DNA from: Sphingomonas sp. BT-65
Lineage (GTDB): Bacteria; Pseudomonadota; Alphaproteobacteria; Sphingomonadales; Sphingomonadaceae
DNA length: 64,000 nt
Reading direction: 5' to 3'
NCBI RefSeq assembly: GCF_026107375.2
Contig: NZ_JAPCIA010000001.1
Location: forward strand, 1,798,001 to 1,862,000
Below are positions 1 to 10,804 of this stretch, one piece after another; the first letter of the stretch is position 1; each line of letters starts with the position of its first letter. The position numbers and the translations under genes were made by a program. Under the pieces are notes generated by a model. That model saw only the letters and a list, made by a program, of their open reading frames with translations. It ran no database searches and was not told the origin of the DNA.

Positions 1-776
1 TCGGCCAGGTGACCACGCTCGCCAACCCGAACCTGACCGCGCTGTCGGGCGAGACCGGCTCGTTCCTCGCGGGCGGCGAGATCCCGATCCCGGTCAGCCA
101 GGGGCTGGGCGCGGTGTCGGTCGAGTACAAGCAATATGGCGTCAGCCTCGCCTATACGCCGACGGTGCTCTCCGACGGACGCATCTCGCTGCGCGTGCGC
201 CCCGAAGTGTCCCAGCTTTCGGCAGCCGGCTCGGTGACGATCCAGGGAACGCAGATCCCGGCGCTCACCACGCGGCGCGCCGAGACCACGGTCGAGCTGG
301 GTTCGGGGCAGAGCCTGATGATCGGCGGCCTGCTGCAGAACTCGCACGACAATTCGATCGACAAGGCGCCGGGCCTTGGCGACATCCCGATCCTCGGCGC
401 GCTGTTCCGCTCCAACGGCTTCCGGCGCAGCGAGACCGAGCTGGTGATCGTCATCACCCCGTATCTGGTAAAGCCGGTCAACGCGAACGAGATCCGCCTG
501 CCGACCGACGGTTACCGGGCGCCGACCGACGCCGAGCGCGTGTTCCTGGGTCAGCTCGAGACCAGCAAGAGCGGCGGCCAGCGTCCGATGCCGAGCATGG
601 CGCCGCCCGCGACGGCCGCGCCCTCGCTGGGCGCGGCGAACCCCGGCGCGCCGGGCGAGCAGCCCCAGCCGCAGCAGCCCGTCGCCACGCCGGCGCAGCC
701 CGGCATGGCGCCCGCCAGGAAGGGCAAAGGCAAGAAGGCCGCCGATACGCCCGCTCCCGGCTTCGGCTTCAATTGA
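1..776 (+). CDS. cpaC: Tad pilus outer-membrane secretin CpaC/RcpA, C-terminal part
   Basis: The gene enters from the left edge; the reading frame starts at base 3 and about 257 C-terminal residues are visible. It is the secretin channel through which Flp/Tad pili cross the outer membrane. The visible part is the secretin core: the segment LTALSGETGSFLAGGE, the paired VRPEVSQL strands, RRAETTVELGSGQSLMIGGL, and the family signature GDIPILGALFRS followed by ETELVIVITPYLVKP. The last 70 residues are a Pro/Ala/Gln-rich tail ending in a basic stretch, which is probably disordered. cpaD follows after 15 bp with its own strong ribosome binding site, so this is the front of a Tad assembly operon whose start lies outside the window. 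Confidence 0.93.
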   Translation, partial: GQVTTLANPNLTALSGETGSFLAGGEIPIPVSQGLGAVSVEYKQYGVSLAYTPTVLSDGRISLRVRPEVSQLSAAGSVTIQGTQIPALTTRRAETTVELGSGQSLMIGGLLQNSHDNSIDKAPGLGDIPILGALFRSNGFRRSETELVIVITPYLVKPVNANEIRLPTDGYRAPTDAERVFLGQLETSKSGGQRPMPSMAPPATAAPSLGAANPGAPGEQPQPQQPVATPAQPGMAPARKGKGKKAADTPAPGFGFN

Positions 777-791
777 TCGCAGGAGGAACGA

Positions 792-1433
792 ATGTCGAAG
801 CGTAACACGATCCTGCTGCTGACCGGAGGCGCCGCCATGCTGACGGCCTGCGGTCCCACCAGCATGCCCAATCGCGGAGTCGAGTCGGTCAACCAGCCGG
901 TGGTGGCGCGGACCGACTATGTGTTCGACGCCGCGACCGACGGCGCCGGCCTCGCCCCGGGCGAGCGCGAGCGCGTCGCCGGCTGGCTGGCGTCGCTGCG
1001 CCTCGCCTATGGCGACCGCGTCTATGTCGACGACCCGGCCGGCACCGGCGCGCGCGGCGAAGTCGCGGCCGAGGCCAACCGCTACGGCATCATTCTTTCG
1101 AATACCGCCCCGATCACCCCGGGCGCGATCGCGCCGGGAACGGTGCGCGTGATCGTCAGCCGCATGCAGGCGAGCGTGCCAGGCTGCCCCGACTGGTCGC
1201 GCGCGCAGCAGCCCGAGACCGACAACGCGACGACCTCCAACTTCGGGTGCGCGATCAACGGCAATCTCGCGGCGATGGTCGCCCGGCCCGAGGACCTGGT
1301 CCGCGGCCAGCCGGGCGCCGAGACCGCCGATCCGGTCACCAACTTCAAGGCGATCGACGCGCTGCGCAAGGCGGCGCCAAGCGGCGGCGGCGGCACGAAC
1401 GTGAAGGGCGAGAGCGCGGGAGGTGGCAAGTGA
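792..1433 (+). CDS. cpaD: Tad pilus assembly lipoprotein CpaD
   Basis: A protein of 213 residues with a lipoprotein signal; the lipobox LTAC puts the lipidated cysteine near residue 20. CpaD/RcpB-type proteins sit in the outer membrane and assist the CpaC secretin. Family features are a domain with PGERERVAGWLASLRLAYGDRVYVDD, similar to peptidoglycan/outer-membrane-associated folds, the segment PGCPDWS, and NFGCAINGNLAAMVARPEDLVRGQ near residue 160. The C-terminus is Gly/Ser-rich. The start is fixed by a near-perfect AGGAGG a few bases upstream. The stop TGA overlaps the GTG start of cpaE by 4 bp (GTGA), suggesting translational coupling. Confidence 0.92.
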   Translation: MSKRNTILLLTGGAAMLTACGPTSMPNRGVESVNQPVVARTDYVFDAATDGAGLAPGERERVAGWLASLRLAYGDRVYVDDPAGTGARGEVAAEANRYGIILSNTAPITPGAIAPGTVRVIVSRMQASVPGCPDWSRAQQPETDNATTSNFGCAINGNLAAMVARPEDLVRGQPGAETADPVTNFKAIDALRKAAPSGGGGTNVKGESAGGGK

Positions 1434-2734
1434 ACGCACCCTTTAGTCCCGCGCGCGCCGCGCACCGCGAGCCGTTCGTGGCCTTTGTCTGCGACGAGGC
1501 GACGGCCGAAGCGCTGCGCCCGATCGCGATCGAGCAGGGCTGGAACCCGGAGAAGGTCAACAAGGGCGGACTGCGCAACGCGGTGCAGACGCTCTCGGTC
1601 TCGGCCAGCCCCAACGTGCTGTTCGTCGATCTCAGCGAGAGCGGCGATCCGCTCAACGACATCAACGCGCTCGCCGAAGTGTGCGAGCCGGGCACGGTGG
1701 TGATCGCCGCGGGCCAGGTCAACGACGTCCGCCTGTATCGCGACCTCGTCGCCTCGGGCATCCAGGACTATCTGCTGAAGCCGCTCAATCCCGACATGCT
1801 GCGCGAGGCGTTCGTCCAGGCGCAGACGGTGCTCAACGCGCCCAAGTTCGCCGAGCCGGGAACGGACCGGCCGCATTGCGCGGTCGCCGTGATCGGCACA
1901 CGCGGCGGCGTCGGCGCATCGACGCTCGCCACCTCGCTGTCGTGGCTGCTGAGCGAGAAGGCGGGGCGGAACACCGCGCTGCTCGACCTCGACGTGCATT
2001 TCGGCACCGGCGCGCTCGCGCTCGACCTCGAGCCCGGCCGCGGCCTCACCGACGCGATCGAGAACCCCAGCCGCATCGACGGGCTGTTCATCGAGCGCGC
2101 GATGGTCAAGGCGTCGGACAAGCTCGCGGTGCTGTCGGCCGAGGCGCCGATCAACTCGCCGGTGATGACCGACGGCGCGGCGTTCTTCCAGCTCCAGGAG
2201 GAGATTCGCGGCGCGTTCGAATGCACCGTGATCGATCTGCCGCGCACGATGCTGGTCAACTATCCGCACCTGATCACCGACGTGCAGGTCGCGGTGCTGG
2301 TGACCGAGCTGACGCTGGCGGCGGCGCGCGACGCGATCCGCATCCTCTCCTGGTTCAAGTCCAACGCGCCGCACACGCAGATGATCGTGGTCGCCAACCG
2401 CGTGCCCGCCGGCGGCCAGCTGGAGATCAGCCGCAAGGACTTCGAAGGCTCGATCGAGCGGCGCATCGACTATGCGCTCCCGTACGAGCCCAAGGTCGCG
2501 GTCCAGGCGGCCAAGCTCGGCAAGCCGCTCGCCGAGGCGGGCAAGGGCGTCAAGGGGCTCGCGCCGCTGTCCGACATTGCGGACAGGGTCGTCGCCTATA
2601 CCGACGCCGCCGCCGAGGACACGGATAGCAAGGGCAAGAGCCTGAAGGGCGCCAAAGCTGCAGGGGAGAAGGGCGGCTCGCTGCTCGGCAAGCTCTCCGG
2701 CCTTTCGATGAAGCTGCCCAAGAAGAAGGCGTAA
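1430..2734 (+). CDS. cpaE: Tad pilus localisation ATPase CpaE/TadZ
   Basis: A protein of 434 residues. The GTG start at 1430 is chosen because it overlaps the cpaD stop and has GGGAGG upstream; longer in-frame starts run inside cpaD. Residues about 15-130 look like an atypical receiver domain, and from about residue 150 there is a MinD/ParA-type ATPase. Its P-loop reads TRGGVGAST, with the usual lysines replaced, as is common in TadZ/CpaE. LLDLDVHFGTGALALDLEPG and the DLPR segment are the other nucleotide-site motifs. TadZ proteins place the Tad machine at the cell pole. The C-terminal tail is Lys-rich. Directly downstream comes tadB, not the expected cpaF. Confidence 0.92.
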   Translation: MNAPFSPARAAHREPFVAFVCDEATAEALRPIAIEQGWNPEKVNKGGLRNAVQTLSVSASPNVLFVDLSESGDPLNDINALAEVCEPGTVVIAAGQVNDVRLYRDLVASGIQDYLLKPLNPDMLREAFVQAQTVLNAPKFAEPGTDRPHCAVAVIGTRGGVGASTLATSLSWLLSEKAGRNTALLDLDVHFGTGALALDLEPGRGLTDAIENPSRIDGLFIERAMVKASDKLAVLSAEAPINSPVMTDGAAFFQLQEEIRGAFECTVIDLPRTMLVNYPHLITDVQVAVLVTELTLAAARDAIRILSWFKSNAPHTQMIVVANRVPAGGQLEISRKDFEGSIERRIDYALPYEPKVAVQAAKLGKPLAEAGKGVKGLAPLSDIADRVVAYTDAAAEDTDSKGKSLKGAKAAGEKGGSLLGKLSGLSMKLPKKKA

Positions 2735-2779
2735 CGGCCCGGCGTTCCGCTGGTCCGCAGGTACGGAGTCGAACAAGGC

Positions 2780-3757
2780 ATGGACATGCTGCCGTTGATG
2801 CTGCTGGCGGGGGGCGCCTTCATGGTGCTGGCACTGCTCGTGCTCGCCTTCGCCGGGCCTTCGGCGGAGAAGGCGGGCGCGCGGCGGCTGACCTCGCTGC
2901 GCGACCGCCATACCGGCGTCGGCAGCAGCGGCGCGGTCGAGGCGCAGCTGCGCAAGATCTCGACCGCGCGCGCCAGCAACATGGACAAGGCGGCGGCGCG
3001 CTTCCTTCCCAACCCCGCGCTGCTCGGCAAGCGGCTGGCGATGACCGGCAAGGGCTGGACGGTGGGGCAATATGGCCTCGCGACGCTGGGCCTGGCGGTG
3101 GTGGTCACCGCCGCGATGTGGTTCCAGGGCCTGCCGGTCCTGCTCGCGCTGCTCGCCGGGCTGGCCGTGGGCGTCGGACTGCCGCACATGGTGGTCGGCT
3201 TCTTCATCTCGAAACGCCTCAACGCGTTCAACGCCAAGTTCCCCGACGCGATCGAGCTGCTGGTGCGCGGCCTGCGCTCCGGCCTGCCGATCACCGAGAC
3301 GATGGGCGTGGTCGGCGCCGAGGTCGACGGGCCGGTGGGCGAGGAATTCCGCGCGATCAGCGACAAGATGAAGATCGGCCGCACGCTCGACCAGGCGCTC
3401 CAGGAGACCGCGGACCGGCTCGGCACGCCCGAATTCCAGTTCTTCTGCATCACCATCGCGATCCAGCGCGAGACCGGCGGCAACCTCGCCGAGACGCTCG
3501 CCAACCTCGCCGAGGTGCTGCGCAAGCGCGGGCAGATGAAGCTCAAGATCCGCGCGATGTCGTCGGAATCGAAGGCGTCGGCCTACATCATCGGCTCGCT
3601 GCCCTTCATCGTCTTCGTGATGATCTGGTTCATCAGCGGCGAATATATGCAGAAATTCTTCACCGACGAACGGCTGATGGTGGCCGGCGGCGGCGGGCTC
3701 GTGTGGATGGCCATTGGCGCGTTCATCATGGCCAAGATGATCAGCTTCGAGATCTGA
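2780..3757 (+). CDS. tadB: Tad pilus inner-membrane platform protein TadB
   Basis: A protein of 325 residues of the type II secretion F family. One N-terminal membrane helix (about 5-25) is followed by a basic cytosolic linker, two helices around 90-135, a T2SSF domain (about 160-290) with NAKFPDAIELLVRGLRSGLPI and RETGGNLAETLANLAEVLRKR, and two C-terminal helices. TadB and TadC form the inner-membrane platform that works with the CpaF/TadA ATPase in pilin assembly. The start is ATG with GGAG upstream; a second in-frame ATG lies two codons further. It is 4 bp from tadC, so the two are surely co-transcribed. The partner ATPase is not in this window. Confidence 0.92.
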   Translation: MDMLPLMLLAGGAFMVLALLVLAFAGPSAEKAGARRLTSLRDRHTGVGSSGAVEAQLRKISTARASNMDKAAARFLPNPALLGKRLAMTGKGWTVGQYGLATLGLAVVVTAAMWFQGLPVLLALLAGLAVGVGLPHMVVGFFISKRLNAFNAKFPDAIELLVRGLRSGLPITETMGVVGAEVDGPVGEEFRAISDKMKIGRTLDQALQETADRLGTPEFQFFCITIAIQRETGGNLAETLANLAEVLRKRGQMKLKIRAMSSESKASAYIIGSLPFIVFVMIWFISGEYMQKFFTDERLMVAGGGGLVWMAIGAFIMAKMISFEI

Positions 3758-3761
3758 TGCC

Positions 3762-4760
3762 ATGCTGACCAGCTCCACCGGCCCCACCCTTCTCGGCGTC
3801 GACGTCATCTATGTCGCGACCCTGCTCGCGGGCGTGGCGGCGTTCTGCGTGCTCGTCGCCATCTATGCCGCGACCACGGCGCGCGACCCGATGGCGAAGC
3901 GCGTCAAGGCGCTCAACGAGCGGCGCGAGCAGCTGAAGGCGGGCATCAGCGCGTCGACCAGCAAGCGCCGCGCGAAGCTCGTCCGCCAGAACGACACCAC
4001 CGACCGCCTCCGGTCCCTCCTGTCCTCGCTCAAGGTGCTGCAGGACGAGCAGGTCAAGGTCGCGCAGCGCAAGCTGCTCCAGGCCGGCATCCGTTCCAAG
4101 GACTATGCCTATGCCGTGATCTTCGGCCGCATGGTGCTGCCGATCGTAATCGGCGGGATCATGCTGTTCGTCGTCTATGGCACCTCGCTGTTCGCCGACT
4201 GGTCGGCGATCAAGGCCTATGGCCTGGTCGCGGGCAGCTTCATCGCGGCCTACAAGGGCCCCGACATCTACCTCAAGAACAAGATCGACAAGCGCAGCGC
4301 GGCGATCCGCAAGGGCGTTCCCGACGCGCTCGACCTGCTGGTGATCTGCGCCGAGGCGGGCCTGACCGTCGACGCCGCGTTCGGCCGCGTCGCCAAGGAG
4401 CTGGGCAAGGCCTATCCCGAGCTGGGCGAGGAATTCTCGCTGACCGCGATCGAGCTGGGCTTCCTCACCGATCGCCGCATGGCGTTCGAGAACATGGCGA
4501 TGCGCATCAACCTCGATTCGATCCGCGGCGTGGTCACCACCATGATCCAGACCGAGAAATACGGCACCCCGCTCGCCTCCGCGCTGCGCGTGCTCTCGGC
4601 CGAGTTCCGCAACGAGCGCATGATGCGCGCCGAGGAAAAGGCCGCGCGCCTGCCCGCGATCATGACCGTGCCGCTGATCCTGTTCATCCTGCCGGTGCTG
4701 TTCATCGTGATCCTCGGTCCGGCCGCCTGCTCGATCAACGACGCGCTGCTGGCGGGTTAG
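3762..4760 (+). CDS. tadC: Tad pilus inner-membrane platform protein TadC
   Basis: A protein of 332 residues, the second T2SSF-family platform subunit. An N-terminal membrane helix (about 14-35) is followed by a charged coiled linker rich in Lys and Arg, a pair of helices near 120-165, and a T2SSF domain with GVPDALDLLVICAEAGLTVD and TEKYGTPLASALRVLS. The last helix has ILFILPVLFIVILGPA. The segment KVLQDEQVKVAQRKLLQAGIR is typical of TadC. It starts 4 bp after tadB. TadD (a TPR lipoprotein), often found next, is absent; the next gene is a small membrane protein 80 bp downstream. Confidence 0.92.
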   Translation: MLTSSTGPTLLGVDVIYVATLLAGVAAFCVLVAIYAATTARDPMAKRVKALNERREQLKAGISASTSKRRAKLVRQNDTTDRLRSLLSSLKVLQDEQVKVAQRKLLQAGIRSKDYAYAVIFGRMVLPIVIGGIMLFVVYGTSLFADWSAIKAYGLVAGSFIAAYKGPDIYLKNKIDKRSAAIRKGVPDALDLLVICAEAGLTVDAAFGRVAKELGKAYPELGEEFSLTAIELGFLTDRRMAFENMAMRINLDSIRGVVTTMIQTEKYGTPLASALRVLSAEFRNERMMRAEEKAARLPAIMTVPLILFILPVLFIVILGPAACSINDALLAG

Positions 4761-4840
4761 TCCGGTACCCCGGACGCACCACTGGCGCTGCCCGGCATCG
4801 ACGGCTAAACGGTTACGGTTCCTGCCAGAAAGGCTTGTCG

Positions 4841-5146
4841 ATGCCCTTCACATCGCCCTTTGGCTGGGTCCTGCTCGGCGCCGCGCTGCTGGCCGGCTGG
4901 CTGTTCGGGATCGCGTTCAGCCCGCAGAGCCGCCAGCTGAAGAAGCGGTTCCGCGAGCGCGAGGTGATCATCGCCAAGTACAAGCGCGAGATGGAGAAGG
5001 CGCTGGTCAAGGCGCGCGAACGCGTTCGCCAGCTCGAACAGGAGCGCGACGGGGCGGCGGGAGCCACGGACGAACCGGCTGTGCCGCAACCTGACACCGT
5101 GGAAGCGGAGGCGGAGGCAGCGGCTCCCTCCGCACGGAAGCGCTAG
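4841..5146 (+). CDS. small single-pass membrane protein with coiled coil
   Basis: A protein of 101 residues. I take the ATG at 4841, which has AAAGG upstream, over the TTG two codons earlier. Residues 7-26 form one hydrophobic helix; residues about 30-75 are a highly charged helix (RQLKKRFREREVIIAKYK...) typical of a coiled coil; the tail is Ala/Glu/Pro-rich. No family is recognised with certainty. The architecture is like DUF1049/LapA-type or other envelope scaffold proteins. It follows tadC with no visible terminator and may be read with the pilus operon. Its stop codon shares CTAG with the stop of the convergent gene on the other strand, a 4-bp tail-to-tail overlap. Confidence 0.7.
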   Translation: MPFTSPFGWVLLGAALLAGWLFGIAFSPQSRQLKKRFREREVIIAKYKREMEKALVKARERVRQLEQERDGAAGATDEPAVPQPDTVEAEAEAAAPSARKR

Positions 5147-5682
5147 CCGGCGGCGCCGGTCACCAGGATCGCGCGGTAATTCTCGATCACCTCGGCGAGC
5201 GGTCGCCCCTGCCCGTCGACCACTAGCGCGCGATGGCGCAGCACCGTCGAGGGCGCCGCGCCGCTGCCGTCCCACAGGATCCGGGTGGAGATGGTGCGCC
5301 GGCTGGGCGCGAGCGGCAGGATCACGCGCCCGAACGGCACGTCGCTGGTCTCGAGCGCTTCATTCATCGCGGGCGTCAGGCGGCTGGCGACATACCAGTT
5401 GAGCGCTTCCGACAGCACATGCGCGCCGCACATCAGGTAGACGCGGCGATAGCCCAGCTCCTCGGCGTCACCGGCCTCGAGACGGAGCCGCGCGGCGGCC
5501 TCGCCCGCGACCAGCCGGTCGCGGCGGACCTCCGCATGCACGCGCGGCGCGGCCGCGAGGCCGAGCGCCGCGCAGCGCTCCTCGAGCACTTCAGTGGCGG
5601 TTCGGCCGGCGAGGAGTTCAGCGTTGAGGCGTTCGACGGGATTCATTTCCGGGCGCGGGTTCAGGACTGCCACGCCCGCCAT
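5143..5682 (-). CDS. chorismate lyase-like (UbiC/DUF98-type) protein, probable
   Basis: About 179 residues from the start at 5682, or 167 from the ATG at 5646; neither has a strong ribosome binding site. The segment ELGYRRVYLMCGAHVLSEALNWYVASRL, then DVPFGRVILPL, then VLRHRALVVDGQGRPLAEVIENY follows the strand order of the chorismate-pyruvate lyase-like fold as I remember it, so it may act on a small aromatic acid or be a binding protein of that fold. The call is an inference from these motifs only. The gene begins 14 bp after the ppdK stop and is probably co-transcribed with it. Confidence 0.6.
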   Translation of the reverse strand: MAGVAVLNPRPEMNPVERLNAELLAGRTATEVLEERCAALGLAAAPRVHAEVRRDRLVAGEAAARLRLEAGDAEELGYRRVYLMCGAHVLSEALNWYVASRLTPAMNEALETSDVPFGRVILPLAPSRRTISTRILWDGSGAAPSTVLRHRALVVDGQGRPLAEVIENYRAILVTGAAG

Positions 5683-5696
5683 CGCCGCCACGCCGG

Positions 5697-8363
<2,667 letters not shown>

Positions 8364-8518
8364 TCCAACCCCTTCGCTGACGCCCTCCCCGGCGCTTTCG
8401 CCGCGCCTACCGCAGGTGCGAACGGGGCGAAAGGCCTTGTCCAGCGGTGTCAGCGACTAAGATTTGCTTGGGCATGACAAAAATGGACAGGGCGACGCTG
8501 GCGCGCGCTGCACTGCAC

Positions 8519-10804
8519 TCAGCCCTCGATCTTGCCGAAATCGGCGACGCGGTGGACGGCATCGCGCATCCGCGCGAGCAGCGCGAGCCGGGACTCGCGC
8601 TTGGCCGGATCGGCGTCGTTGACCGTCACGTCGGTGAAGAAGGCGTCGATCGGCGCGCGCAGCGTGGCGAGCGCGGCCATCGCGGCCTCGAACTGCTCGG
8701 ACTCGACCGCCGCGGCAGCCTTGGGCTCGGCGGCGTCGAGCGCGGCGATGAGGGCAGCCTCGGCGGGTTCGGGGGTGTAGGAACGCACTTTAGGCCCCTC
8801 ACCACCTTCGTCACCTCGGACTTGTTCCGGGGTCCAGCCCTCCACCCGCGATGCCGCCGCCTGCGGCGCGGTGGATCCCGGCACAAGGCCGGGATGACGG
8901 GCGGGGTCGGAGGCGGCGTACCCCTCCTTCTTGAGGATGTTGGCGGCCCGCTTGTAGCCGGCGAGGAGATTGGCGCCATCGTCGGTGGTCACGAAGGACT
9001 GCAGCGCCTTCACCAATTCTAGCAGGCGTATGACTTCCGTCAGTCGCCCGAGCTCCGCCTGATCAGAAAGAAAGCCCGCTTCGATAAGGTCGTGTCTAAC
9101 CCCAATCGCTCGCTGTTGAACCTTGAGACGTTCCAAGAAAAAATCGAATAGATCAAAAACGACTTCTCCTTCTCCGCCGATTTTGATGAAAACTTTCTCC
9201 AACTGAAAGCGGAGAGAATTCTCGGTAATCAAGGATAGCGCGCCAATCGCAGCTCGCCGTAGAGCGAAGGGGTCCTTCGAACCTGTAGGTTTTTCGCCGA
9301 CCTTGAAGAAGGATCCGATCGTGTCGATCTTATCCGCCAGCGACACCGCCACCGTCACCGGTGCGGTGGGCACGTCATCCCCCTGCCCGACCGGCTTGTA
9401 ATGGTCGCGGATCGCTTCGGCGACCGCCGCGTCCTCGCCCTGCGCGGCGGCGTAGTAGCCGCCCATCAGGCCTTGCAGCTCGGGGAACTCGCCGACCATG
9501 CCGGTGACGAGATCGGCCTTGGCGAGGCGGGCGGCGCGTTCGGCGAGGTCTGCCAATTCCTCCCCCGACGGGGGAGGGGGACGGTCCGAAGGACGGTGGA
9601 GGGGCGGCGGGCGTAGCCCGCCGTGTTCCACGGCGGCCCCTCCGCCATCGCTTCGCGATGCCACCTCCCCTGAAGGGGAGGATTTTACGACCCCTTCCTC
9701 GACCAGCCAGCGCGCGAGCTTGGCCACCCGCTCGACCTTGTCGGCCACCGTCCCCAGCTTCTCGTGGAAGACGATCTTCTCAAGCTTCTTCGCCTGCTCC
9801 TCGAGCGGCACCTTCAAGTCCGTCTCGTAGAAGAAGCGCGCGTCGCTCAGCCGCGCCGCGAGCACCTTCTGGTTGCCCTCGACGATCTTCGCGCCGCCAT
9901 CGGCCGCGTCGATGTTCGCGGTGCAGACGAAGGCATTCGCCAGCTTGCCCGCCGCATCCTGGCACACGAAATATTTCTGGTTCATGCGCGCCGTCAGCTG
10001 GATCACCTCGGGCGGCACGTCGAGGAACGCTTCGTCGAAACGGCCGAGCAAAGGCACCGGCCATTCGGTGAGGCCGGCATTCTCGATCAGCAGCCCCTCG
10101 TCCTCGATCAGCGTGAGGCCGGCCTTGTTCGCCGCCATCTTGGCGCCGAGCGCGATGATGTTGCGGCGCTCGGCCTGGTCGACCACGACATGGCAGGCGC
10201 GCAGCTTCTCGACATAGTCGGAGGTCGAGCCGATCGTGATGACACCGGGATGATGGAAGCGATGCCCGACGGTCGCCGCGCCCGAGACGACGCCCGCGAC
10301 CTCGCACGGAACCACGTCGTCGCCGAACAGCGCGACGATGCCCTGCAACGGGCGCACCCAGCGCAGGCTCTCGGTCGAGAGCGAGGCGTCGCCCCAGCGC
10401 ATCGACTTGGGCCAGGGGAAGGCGCGGACGATCGCCGGGATCGCAGCGGCCAGCACTTCGGCGGTGGCGCGCCCCGGCTTGTCGATCACCGCGAAGTACA
10501 CGCCGTCGCGCTCGACCAGCTGGTCCTGGGTCAGCCCCGCCTTGCGCAGGAACCCTTCGAGCGCCTGGGGCGGCGCGCCGACGCGCGGGCCCTTGGTCTC
10601 CTCGCTCACCGCCTGCGTCTGCGCAGGCAGATCGCGCGCGATCAGCGCGAGGCGGCGCGGGGTCGCATAAGTGACGAGCTCGGCGGCCTTGATTCCGGCC
10701 TTGTCCAGCTCGGCGGCGAACAGGCGCGCGAGATCCTCCCGCGCCTTGTCCTGCATCCGCGCGGGGATTTCTTCCGAGCGGAGTTCGAGGAGGAAATCCG
10801 TCAC
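8519..10804 (-). CDS. glyS: glycine--tRNA ligase beta subunit with two in-frame repeat insertions
   Basis: A protein of 761 residues starting at a GTG (10804) that overlaps the glyQ stop by 4 bp. It is the beta subunit of the tetrameric glycyl-tRNA synthetase. Recognisable parts are [14 protein letters not shown] at the N-terminus, [40 protein letters not shown] and [21 protein letters not shown], followed by a DALR-like C-terminus. Two pieces foreign to the family are translated in frame: residues about 374-417, from a palindromic repeat, and about 634-667, from an HPGLVPG-type repeat. Without them the length is about 675-685, normal for the family. Bases 9061-9240 are only 44 percent GC, unlike the rest of the gene, although the protein still fits GlyS there. 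Confidence 0.95.
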   Translation of the reverse strand: MTDFLLELRSEEIPARMQDKAREDLARLFAAELDKAGIKAAELVTYATPRRLALIARDLPAQTQAVSEETKGPRVGAPPQALEGFLRKAGLTQDQLVERDGVYFAVIDKPGRATAEVLAAAIPAIVRAFPWPKSMRWGDASLSTESLRWVRPLQGIVALFGDDVVPCEVAGVVSGAATVGHRFHHPGVITIGSTSDYVEKLRACHVVVDQAERRNIIALGAKMAANKAGLTLIEDEGLLIENAGLTEWPVPLLGRFDEAFLDVPPEVIQLTARMNQKYFVCQDAAGKLANAFVCTANIDAADGGAKIVEGNQKVLAARLSDARFFYETDLKVPLEEQAKKLEKIVFHEKLGTVADKVERVAKLARWLVEEGVVKSSPSGEVASRSDGGGAAVEHGGLRPPPLHRPSDRPPPPSGEELADLAERAARLAKADLVTGMVGEFPELQGLMGGYYAAAQGEDAAVAEAIRDHYKPVGQGDDVPTAPVTVAVSLADKIDTIGSFFKVGEKPTGSKDPFALRRAAIGALSLITENSLRFQLEKVFIKIGGEGEVVFDLFDFFLERLKVQQRAIGVRHDLIEAGFLSDQAELGRLTEVIRLLELVKALQSFVTTDDGANLLAGYKRAANILKKEGYAASDPARHPGLVPGSTAPQAAASRVEGWTPEQVRGDEGGEGPKVRSYTPEPAEAALIAALDAAEPKAAAAVESEQFEAAMAALATLRAPIDAFFTDVTVNDADPAKRESRLALLARMRDAVHRVADFGKIEG
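8805..8905. repeat. HPGLVPG-type palindromic repeat inside glyS
   Basis: Within glyS, the plus strand carries ACTTGTTCCGGGGTCCAG, a central GC-rich part, then GGATCCCGGCACAAGGCC. The perfect stem ATCCCGGC/GCCGGGAT lies at 8875-8882 and 8888-8895. The coding strand reads it as [10 protein letters not shown]...[13 protein letters not shown] recognise this peptide as the translation of a repeat that is widespread in sphingomonads and related genomes. This is the only copy seen in the window. Its edges are approximate. Confidence 0.75.
9555..9684. repeat. palindromic repeat, copy 1, inside glyS
   Basis: About 130 bp bounded by AATTCCTCCCCC on the left and GGGGAGGATT on the right, with inner CATCGCTTCGCGATGCCACC. 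It is the same family as the intergenic copies at 12640, 17269, 32700, 39628, 58383 and 61771. Here it lies within glyS and is translated without a stop as a segment rich in Pro, Ser, Gly and Arg ([15 protein letters not shown]...). Confidence 0.88.

Noticed and set aside
1082..3808. Long open frame on the minus strand opposite cpaD, cpaE and tadB (about 900 codons)
   Set aside because: It has the Arg/His/Asp-rich composition of a shadow frame and no domain, while the plus-strand genes there have clear families.
8364..8518. Small gene or regulatory RNA between glyS and ppdK
   Set aside because: No convincing start, hairpin or conserved motif is seen in the 155 bp.
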